Positions 19,899 through 26,241 of a stretch of DNA of 64,000 nucleotides are shown here, piece by piece. The DNA is from Sphingomonas echinoides ATCC 14820 (GTDB lineage Bacteria; Pseudomonadota; Alphaproteobacteria; Sphingomonadales; Sphingomonadaceae): assembly GCF_000241465.1 (NCBI RefSeq), contig NZ_JH584235.1, forward strand, positions 3,715,718-3,779,717, written 5' to 3'. The notes below the pieces were generated by a model. That model worked only from the letters and a program-made list of their open reading frames with translations. It did no database searches and was not told the DNA's origin. The stretch's first letter is position 1. Each line of letters opens with the position of its first letter. The translations under genes and the position numbers were made by a program.

Positions 19899-20816
19899 AT
19901 GCGCCTCGACGATTTCGACCCCAACATCAACGTCGAGGATCAACGCGGTCAGGGCGGCGGCAGCGGTTTTGGCGGCTTTGGCGGCGGTGGCGGCGGCGGG
20001 CTGATCTTCGGCTTGCTGCCGCTCGTGTTCAGCCGATTCGGCTGCGGCGGCGTCGCCGTGTTGCTGGCGGTGCTGTTCTTTTTCGGCGGTGGGCTGGGGA
20101 TGCTCGGCGGCGGGGGTGGCGGGCAACTGTCCGCGCCGACCGCGCAGGTCGGCCAACAGCAGGCGGGCACCGACACGGCAACTAGTTGCCGCCTGAACGC
20201 GCAGAGCCTCGCTGCCTGCAATGCCTTCAGTTCGGCCGACAAGACTTGGGCAAAGCTGCTCGGCGCGCGCTTCGCGCCGCCCAAGCTGGTCTTTTATGCG
20301 CGTGATGGCCGCTCGGGTTGCGGGGCGGCGCAGAGCGCGATGGGGCCGTTTTATTGCCCGCGCGACCAGGGCATCTATCTCGACACCAGCTTTTTCGATG
20401 AACTGGCCAATCGCTTCGGGGCGAAGGGCGATTTCGCGCAGGATTATGTGATTGCGCATGAATTTGGCCATCACATCCAGAATTTGCTGGGCACGTCGGA
20501 CAAGGTGGCGGCGATCCAGCAACGCGGCAGTGAAGTTCAGGGCAATCAGGCCTCGGTCAAACTGGAATTGCAGGCGGATTGCTATGCCGGCGTGTGGGCC
20601 GCGCAGAACAAGGATCGGCTCGATCCGGGCGATCTCGAGGAAGGGCTGACTGCGGCGCACGCGATTGGCGACGATACGTTGCAGCAGGAATCGCAAGGGC
20701 GCGTGGTGCCCGACAGCTTCACCCACGGTACCTCGGCGCAGCGCATGGCGTGGCTGCGCAAGGGGATGGAGACGGGTGACCCCAATCAGTGCGATACCTT
20801 TTCGGGCGCGCTCTGA
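19899..20816 (+). CDS. Neutral zinc metallopeptidase, YpfJ/KPN_02809 family
   Basis: This 305-residue protein has a Gly-rich N-terminus (about 18-35), one membrane helix (about 48-72) and an extracytoplasmic peptidase domain. The zinc site is HEFGHH, followed by the family segment LELQADCYAGVWA, which carries the third ligand. Four Cys residues in the domain could form disulfides. The ATG at 19899 gives the family start MRLDDFDPN. Its substrate is unknown. It ends 46 bp before the convergent oxidoreductase gene, with a hairpin between them. Confidence 0.92.
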   Translation: MRLDDFDPNINVEDQRGQGGGSGFGGFGGGGGGGLIFGLLPLVFSRFGCGGVAVLLAVLFFFGGGLGMLGGGGGGQLSAPTAQVGQQQAGTDTATSCRLNAQSLAACNAFSSADKTWAKLLGARFAPPKLVFYARDGRSGCGAAQSAMGPFYCPRDQGIYLDTSFFDELANRFGAKGDFAQDYVIAHEFGHHIQNLLGTSDKVAAIQQRGSEVQGNQASVKLELQADCYAGVWAAQNKDRLDPGDLEEGLTAAHAIGDDTLQQESQGRVVPDSFTHGTSAQRMAWLRKGMETGDPNQCDTFSGAL

Positions 20817-20827
20817 GGGAAACGAAA

Positions 20828-20855
20828 GCCCTCTCCCGCTGGCGCGGGAGAGGGC
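20828..20855. terminator. Bidirectional hairpin between convergent genes
   Basis: A perfect 12-bp stem (GCCCTCTCCCGC/GCGGGAGAGGGC) with loop TGGC sits between two convergent stop codons. The stem resembles the CCCTCTCCC repeat at 63920, so it may be a repeat copy used as a terminator. Confidence 0.6.
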
Positions 20856-20861
20856 CAAGGA

Positions 20862-21863
20862 TCAGAGCTTTACCAGCATCTTGCCGGTGTTGCCGCCGGT
20901 GAACAGGCCGAAAAACGCATCGGGCATCGCGTCGAGGCCTTCGAACACGGTTTCCTCATTCTTCAATTTGCCCTCGGCCAGCCAGCCGCCCATTACACGG
21001 TAGAACTCCGCCGTCTTGCCCATATGGTCGCTGACCAGCAGCCCGGTCATGCGGATGCGCATCCCGATCAGCCGCGCGAGATAGCGCAGTTCGGTCGGCT
21101 TGGAGGTATTGTAGATGTCGATCATGCCGCAAATCGCGAAGCGTGCGTGCAGATTGCCGGTCGCCAGCGCGGCATCGAGATGCTCGCCACCGACATTGTC
21201 GAAATACACGTCGATGCCGTCCTTGCCGAGCCCCTGCAGCGCCGCCAGCAGCTTCTTGAGCAACGGCCCCTCGCTCTTGTAATCGATCACCGCATCGGCA
21301 CCGAGCCCCTTTACCAGCGCGCATTTGTCGGCACCGCCAGCGGAGCCGATTACCGTCATGCCGCTCGCCTTGGCGACTTGCACCACGGTCGATCCGACCG
21401 CGCCTGCCGCCGCCGAGACGAACACCACGTCGCCTGCCTTAGCCTCGGCGACATGCAGCAGGCCGAAATAGCCGGTCATTCCCGGCATCCCCAGCAAACC
21501 CAGAAATTGTTGTGGCGGTACGCCGAGTGCGGGCAGCTTCTGGACCTGTGTCGCAGGCAGTACTGCCTCATCGCGCCAGCCCAGAAAATGTTGCACCACA
21601 TCGCCGACCGCAAACCCCTCGGCACGGCTCTCGATCACTTCGCCGATCGCGCCGCCCTGCATCGGTTCGCCGAGCGCGAACGGCGGAACGTAGGATTTCA
21701 CGTCGTTCATGCGCCCGCGCATATACGGGTCGACCGACAGCCAGCGATTGGCGATGCGCATTTCGCCGTCGTTCAACGCGGTCGTGGGCAAATCGATCAG
21801 TTCGAAATCGCTTGCCACGGGCATACCATTGGGACGGGATTTCAGGCTCCAGGCGCGGGACAT
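20862..21863 (-). CDS. NADP-dependent MDR oxidoreductase (zinc-independent)
   Basis: This 333-residue cytosolic enzyme belongs to the medium-chain reductase branch with prostaglandin/leukotriene reductases and CurA. The early segment LSVDPYMRGRMND is the branch signature. The cofactor loop is SAAAGAVGSTVVQVAK, and FDNVGGEHLDAAL follows. Zinc-binding Cys/His sets are absent. Such enzymes reduce the double bond of enones. The second ATG (21863) is used because GGAGG at 21871-21875 lies 7 nt away; the first ATG would be only 1 nt from it. The physiological substrate is not known. Confidence 0.9.
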   Translation of the reverse strand: MSRAWSLKSRPNGMPVASDFELIDLPTTALNDGEMRIANRWLSVDPYMRGRMNDVKSYVPPFALGEPMQGGAIGEVIESRAEGFAVGDVVQHFLGWRDEAVLPATQVQKLPALGVPPQQFLGLLGMPGMTGYFGLLHVAEAKAGDVVFVSAAAGAVGSTVVQVAKASGMTVIGSAGGADKCALVKGLGADAVIDYKSEGPLLKKLLAALQGLGKDGIDVYFDNVGGEHLDAALATGNLHARFAICGMIDIYNTSKPTELRYLARLIGMRIRMTGLLVSDHMGKTAEFYRVMGGWLAEGKLKNEETVFEGLDAMPDAFFGLFTGGNTGKMLVKL

Positions 21864-22018
21864 CGGCATTCCTCCATCGTGTTTTCGAAGGTGGGGTATG
21901 TCGTGGCACGCGCTTTGGCAACGAAAAAGGGCGCAGGTGCGATTGCGGCATGTTGCATCGGCGGAAAAGCCCCGTTAAGGCGGCATTCCCGCCTGAAAAG
22001 AGGGCCGGGGCGTGGTGC

Positions 22019-22094
22019 GGGGCTGTAGCTCAGATGGGAGAGCGCTGCAATCGCACTGCAGAGGTCAGGGGTTCGATTCCCCTCAGCTCCACCA
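22019..22094 (+). tRNA. tRNA-Ala (anticodon CGC)
   Basis: This is a complete 76-nt cloverleaf with encoded CCA. The acceptor stem GGGGCTG/CAGCTCC contains the G3-U70 pair that specifies alanine. The anticodon stem CTGCA/TGCAG encloses the loop ATCGCAC, giving anticodon CGC for GCG codons. The TPsiC arm is GGGGTTCGATTCCCC. The 3' end of a histidine-kinase gene on the opposite strand runs into it. Confidence 0.97.
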
Positions 22095-23514
22095 CGCCAT
22101 CCTCTTGGTTTTCGCGACATATCGACAAGGTTTGCGCGCCGAGCGCGGCGGGTTGGTGATCGTCCAGCTTGCTCGCGATTTTGAACCAGATGCTGATGAC
22201 GAGGCCCCCGTGCGCGGCATTGGCAAAGGCAATCTCACCATCCTGCGCCTGCACCAGCGCGCGGACGATGGCCAACCCTAGCCCGGCACCGCCGGTCGCC
22301 CGGTCACGCGAAGGGTCGATCCGCCCAAATGCCCGGCCCAGACGACCGATCTCAGCCGACGGTACGCCAGGGCCGTCATCGGAGACTTCGGTCCGCCATT
22401 GTGTCGGTTCGCGCCATATAGCGAGGGTGACGCTGTTGCCATGCCGCAAACCATTGTCGATCAGATTGGCCAGGATTCGACGCAGCGCCAAGGGTGACGC
22501 CTCCACCCAAGCGTATTCCACGCAATGACCAACCGTGACTGCGTGACCCAGTTCGTTATGAATGGCCGCGATCCGGGCGATTTCAGCCGAGAGGTCTAGG
22601 ATGCGGGGATCGGCGAAGCGCGGCTGCTCCGGGCGCGCCAGGAGCAGCGTGTCGTCGAGTAGCGCTGACATTTCTTCGAGATCGTGGGTCGCGCGATCAT
22701 GCTGCTCTTGATCATCGATGAAGTCCACGCGGAGCCGCAAGCGTGTCAGATAAGTGCGCATGTCATGCGCGATCGCGGCCAGAATGCGCGTCCGTTCGCC
22801 CATCAGCTCAGCGATGCGGGCCTTCATGTCATTATAGGCTTGGGCGAGATCGCGTAGCTCGGAGGAGCCGGAAACGACTAGATCGGGGGTTTCGGGTCGG
22901 CCGGCAAAAGTCCGAATGTCGCGGGCAAGTCGGACGATCGGGCGGGTCGTCGCGCGAACTGCCAGTGCAAGGGCAGCGAGCGCCACCAGCCCACCAAAGC
23001 CGAGTAGTCCCGCGCGTTGCCGCAGCAATGCCAGGATTGGCTCCGAAGGCTGGCTGACGATGGTCAGCATGGTAGGTTGGTCGCCCGCCAGCGCGATGTG
23101 CACCGCTAGTGGGTCGCTGATCCATCCCGGCCACGGGTTTAGCGCAGCGATCGTCGGCATCCGCGCAACGCGCCCGGTGACGGACAGGTTGTGCCCGGGC
23201 AAGGCCGCGCTGTACCTTTGCCCAATGCTTATCCCCTGCAAGCTTTCGATGGACGGAGGCAGCGGGCCGTTTTCGACCAAGACGTGATAAAGGGCACCAT
23301 CAAACGCTTCGGCGATAGCTGGTCGCCGTATGGCGGGGGCCGCCTCAATGATATCGACCATCGTTCGCGTTTGCGTGGTGGTTGGCAGCCCGATCGTACT
23401 GTGTGATTTTCCGCCGACCGAAAGACTGGTGAGGACAAAGACGCCCAATTGTAAGGCAACGAAGCCGATGACCAGCGCTACCGCGATCCGAAAGGGCAGC
23501 GTCCCGCGTTGCAT
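22030..23514 (-). CDS. Sensor histidine kinase (EnvZ/OmpB-type), C-terminus overlapping tRNA-Ala
   Basis: This 494-residue inner-membrane kinase has an N-terminal helix (about 8-30), a periplasmic region to about 160, a second helix (GLLGFGGLVALAALALAV), a HAMP-like linker, an H-box AAIAHDMRTYLTRLRLR with phospho-His, an N-box NLIDNGLRHG and a G-box GGAGLGLAIVRAL. The normal domain end is near VISIWFK. The frame then runs on about 45 residues and stops inside the antisense of tRNA-Ala; the tail ELRGIEPLTSAVRLQ is the well-known antisense-tRNA peptide. It is paired with the response regulator 8 bp upstream. The signal is unknown. Confidence 0.9.
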   Translation of the reverse strand: MQRGTLPFRIAVALVIGFVALQLGVFVLTSLSVGGKSHSTIGLPTTTQTRTMVDIIEAAPAIRRPAIAEAFDGALYHVLVENGPLPPSIESLQGISIGQRYSAALPGHNLSVTGRVARMPTIAALNPWPGWISDPLAVHIALAGDQPTMLTIVSQPSEPILALLRQRAGLLGFGGLVALAALALAVRATTRPIVRLARDIRTFAGRPETPDLVVSGSSELRDLAQAYNDMKARIAELMGERTRILAAIAHDMRTYLTRLRLRVDFIDDQEQHDRATHDLEEMSALLDDTLLLARPEQPRFADPRILDLSAEIARIAAIHNELGHAVTVGHCVEYAWVEASPLALRRILANLIDNGLRHGNSVTLAIWREPTQWRTEVSDDGPGVPSAEIGRLGRAFGRIDPSRDRATGGAGLGLAIVRALVQAQDGEIAFANAAHGGLVISIWFKIASKLDDHQPAALGAQTLSICRENQEDGVVELRGIEPLTSAVRLQRSPI

Positions 23515-23522
23515 CGCATCGA

Positions 23523-24242
23523 TTACCGCTGCTCAACCGGCGCGGCGAGGCAATAGCCACCGCCGCGGACCGTCTTGATAAGGACATCGCCCTTCGGATG
23601 CGCCGCCAGTTTGCGGCGGAGCTTGCCGACCTGCACGTCGATGCTGCGGTCGAAGGGCTGTGCGTCACGCCCGCGCGTCCAGTCCAGCAATTGATCGCGG
23701 GACAAGACCCGTCGCGGATGGCGCACAAAGGCGACAAGCAAATCGAATTCGCCGCCGGTCAAGGGAATGTCGATGCCCTCGGGATCGGTGAGCGTGCGTG
23801 TCGTCGTATCGACCATGAAACCTCCGACATCCCAGCGCTCGCCCACCGGCAACGCCATGACCCGATGCCGGTCTCGGGTTCGGCGCAGAATCGCCCGGAT
23901 GCGCGCAACCAGTTCGCGGGGGTTGAAAGGCTTGGGTAGATAGTCGTCCGCGCCGATTTCCAACCCGACGATCCGATCGATATCATCGCCCCGCGCCGTT
24001 ACGATCAACACCGGCACCTCGCCTTCCGCGCGAAGTCGCCGGCAGATGGAAAGGCCATCCTCACCTGGCAGCATCAGGTCGAGCACGACCAGGTCGACGC
24101 GGCGGCGCGCCCGCAGCCGATCGAACGCCGCGCCAGACGCACAAAGTTCCGCGTTGAAGCCCTCGCGGCGCAGCAGGCCCGCCACCAGCGGCCCGATCTC
24201 TGCATCATCTTCAACCACAGCGATCACGGTCTGCGTATCCAT
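23523..24242 (-). CDS. OmpR-family response regulator
   Basis: This is a DNA-binding response regulator of about 239 residues. The receiver domain has the acidic pair VVEDDAE, the phospho-Asp in VVLDLMLPGEDG, and the Lys in PKPFNPREL. The winged-helix effector ends with IDVQVGKLRRKL and TVRGGGYCL. Start choice is ambiguous: ATG 24242 gives MDTQTVIAVVEDD, while an ATG at 24257 would add five residues. It precedes its kinase in the same transcript. A 17-bp palindrome just upstream may be an autoregulatory site. The divergent secreted-protein gene is a possible target. Confidence 0.93.
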   Translation of the reverse strand: MDTQTVIAVVEDDAEIGPLVAGLLRREGFNAELCASGAAFDRLRARRRVDLVVLDLMLPGEDGLSICRRLRAEGEVPVLIVTARGDDIDRIVGLEIGADDYLPKPFNPRELVARIRAILRRTRDRHRVMALPVGERWDVGGFMVDTTTRTLTDPEGIDIPLTGGEFDLLVAFVRHPRRVLSRDQLLDWTRGRDAQPFDRSIDVQVGKLRRKLAAHPKGDVLIKTVRGGGYCLAAPVEQR

Positions 24243-24264
24243 ACCGTATCCATGCATTGGGTTG

Positions 24265-24281
24265 CCGCTTTGGCAAAGCGG
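24265..24281. promoter_or_regulatory. Palindrome upstream of the response-regulator gene
   Basis: CCGCTTTG-G-CAAAGCGG is a perfect interrupted palindrome with 8-bp arms, 23 nt before the 24242 start. It lies in the divergent promoter region shared with the secreted-protein gene. OmpR-type regulators more often use direct repeats, so another regulator or an RNA hairpin is possible. Confidence 0.4.
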
Positions 24282-24408
24282 GGGCGAGGCCGCGATTACG
24301 TTTCTTTACATAATATCATCTGCGCTACGCACCGCGCTTACGGAACTGCGGCAAAAGCAGGTCATCGGACAGCCCCCGTCCGGTAAAACCGAAAATGGAG
24401 CCGATTGT

Positions 24409-24813
24409 ATGAAAAAGTCGATGGTTACGATTCTTGCAGGCGTTGGGATGATGGCAAGCTTGGCTGCGGCCCCTGCCGACGCACAGCGCCGCGGCGGATC
24501 GATTTCGATCCAGGGTGCCAATCACGGCGGCACCGCCTCGCGCAGCGTCAATCGCCAAACGGGCAGCAGCACGGTAACGCGCGGAATCCAGACAAATTCG
24601 GGTGCCGGTGCGACGACCACGCGCGGCGGAACCTGGTCCAACGGCACGTATAATGGCGGCAAGGCGACCACGCTGAACAATGGCACGACATTTGGTCGCT
24701 CGACCACCGCAACCAGCAACGGTGACGGCAGCGGCAGCTTTTCGACGACAGCAACCGGCCCCAACGGCCAGTCGCACACGGTTTCGGGTACCGTGACCAA
24801 AATCCCCCAATAA
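24409..24813 (+). CDS. Secreted Ser/Thr/Gly/Asn-rich protein, function unknown
   Basis: This 134-residue protein has a signal peptide (ILAGVGMMASLAAAPADA). The mature chain is highly biased to Gly, Thr, Ser and Asn, with loose repeats of the type TTTRGGTWSNGTYNGG and TTATSNGDGSGSFSTT. This suggests an extended beta-rich or surface protein. GGAG lies 8 nt before the ATG. It is transcribed divergently from the two-component system and leads a group of three genes. I do not recognise a family. Confidence 0.8.
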   Translation: MKKSMVTILAGVGMMASLAAAPADAQRRGGSISIQGANHGGTASRSVNRQTGSSTVTRGIQTNSGAGATTTRGGTWSNGTYNGGKATTLNNGTTFGRSTTATSNGDGSGSFSTTATGPNGQSHTVSGTVTKIPQ

Positions 24814-24890
24814 GGTACCCGAACAGGGTCCGGCGGCGCTTTCGGCCCTTGAGAGGCTGCCGTCGGACCCGTTTTTTCGCAGGAACGGAT

Positions 24891-25298
24891 ATGAAGATGA
24901 AATCTTTGATCGCGCTCGCTGGACTGCTTTCGCTCGCTACCGCAGCGGCCGCACAGGATGTCGATCGGATCGACACCAATCACGACGGGCAAATCACGCG
25001 CGCGGAATTTGCCGCTGCGCGCATGGCCAATTTTGCACGGTTCGATCGTAATGGTGACGGCGTCGTCAGCGCGGCGGACATTCCCGCGATTGCGCGCTTC
25101 CGACCGAGCATCCAGAAGACGTTTCAAAACTTTATCGCCAATGCCGATGCCAATGGCGATGGCGTGGTGACCCGCGCAGAACTCGCCAACGCGCCCATGC
25201 CGGTGTTCGATCGGGCCGATGCCAATCACGACGGAGTGATCGATCGCTCGGAAATGGCGACCTTGCGGGCCGGCCTCGCACAGATGCGGAACCAATGA
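24891..25298 (+). CDS. Secreted four-EF-hand calcium-binding protein
   Basis: This 135-residue protein has a signal peptide (SLIALAGLLSLATAAAAQ) and four EF-hand loops in order: DTNHDGQITRAE, DRNGDGVVSAAD, DANGDGVVTRAE and DANHDGVIDRSE. All keep the acidic positions 1, 3 and 5 and most keep the final acidic residue, so calcium binding in the periplasm or outside the cell is likely. AGGAACGGAT precedes the ATG at 24891. Its stop codon sits next to the start of the fatty-acid-hydroxylase gene, which points to one transcript. Its partner or target is unknown. Confidence 0.88.
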   Translation: MKMKSLIALAGLLSLATAAAAQDVDRIDTNHDGQITRAEFAAARMANFARFDRNGDGVVSAADIPAIARFRPSIQKTFQNFIANADANGDGVVTRAELANAPMPVFDRADANHDGVIDRSEMATLRAGLAQMRNQ

Positions 25299-25299
25299 C

Positions 25300-26190
25300 A
25301 TGGAAACGCTGATCACCGGGTCACCGATTATCCTCGTCGTCGGGGTGGCGATGGTGTTGACCGAGATTGTCTGGCGAGTCGGTGCGGGGCGCGGTTACGA
25401 CCGGAGCACCGCGATGACGACAATCGGCCTGGTGGCCGGCAATATCCCTGCGGCAGCGCTCAACGCCGCTGTCCTTGGTGTTGTTTATTCGGTCGCGTGG
25501 AAAATCGCGCCCATCCACCTTCCGCTCGGTGACTGGCGGACATGGGCGGCGGGCTTTCTGTTCGTGGAGTTCGCATATTATTGGTTTCACCGAGCGAGCC
25601 ATCGTGTCCGCTGGATGTGGGCGACCCATGCCGTCCATCATTCAGCCGAAGAAATGACCTTGCTCTCCTCGCTGCGGCTTGGTTGGACCAATGTGTTTTC
25701 GGGCGGCTGGCTGTTTTACGTGCCGCTTATTCTCGTGGGATTTGATCCACGGCTGATCGTGGTGTTGTTGACGGCCAATCTCCGGTACCAGTTTTTTCTT
25801 CATACAGAGGCACCGCTGTCACTGGGTCGGCTCGAATGGGTACTGAACGCGCCATCGCATCACCGCGCGCATCATGGTCGCAATGAGGCATATCTCGATT
25901 GCAATTATGGCGGCGTGCTGATCCTTTTCGATCGTGTGTTCGGCACCTTTCGGCCGGAGCGCGCCGACGAGCCGGTAGAGTTTGGTCTGAAGGGCCGCGC
26001 GGCGGAGGCCAATCCGGTCAAGGTGGTTTGGCGCGAATGGGCGGATCTCTTTACCGCGATCCGGAAGTCAGGGAGTGTTCTCGCGGCGGTGCGAGTGGCG
26101 CTGGCTCCCCCGGGTGTCGATCCCAATAAAGGCGACGATCACCTGTTGGACGCGACGGTGGCATTGGCTCAAGCACGCAACGTCCAGTAG
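25300..26190 (+). CDS. Sterol desaturase / fatty acid hydroxylase family protein
   Basis: This 296-residue integral membrane di-iron enzyme has hydrophobic segments at about 8-26, 45-70 and 140-165. The three histidine clusters of the family are present: HRASH, HAVHH and HHRAHH, followed by the NYGGVLILFDRVFGTF signature. The superfamily inserts oxygen into, or desaturates, lipids such as fatty acids, sterols or carotenoids; which lipid is not evident here. It begins one base after the EF-hand stop codon (TGACATG), implying translational coupling. Confidence 0.9.
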   Translation: METLITGSPIILVVGVAMVLTEIVWRVGAGRGYDRSTAMTTIGLVAGNIPAAALNAAVLGVVYSVAWKIAPIHLPLGDWRTWAAGFLFVEFAYYWFHRASHRVRWMWATHAVHHSAEEMTLLSSLRLGWTNVFSGGWLFYVPLILVGFDPRLIVVLLTANLRYQFFLHTEAPLSLGRLEWVLNAPSHHRAHHGRNEAYLDCNYGGVLILFDRVFGTFRPERADEPVEFGLKGRAAEANPVKVVWREWADLFTAIRKSGSVLAAVRVALAPPGVDPNKGDDHLLDATVALAQARNVQ

Positions 26191-26241
26191 CGCCGCAAAG
26201 CTCGGGCAAACGCCCGCCAGCGGTGCTGCGATTTTCCGACT

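Noticed and set aside
22019..26190. Genomic island integrated at tRNA-Ala
   Set aside because: No integrase gene and no repeat of the tRNA 3' end was seen on the right side; only the kinase read-through remains unexplained.
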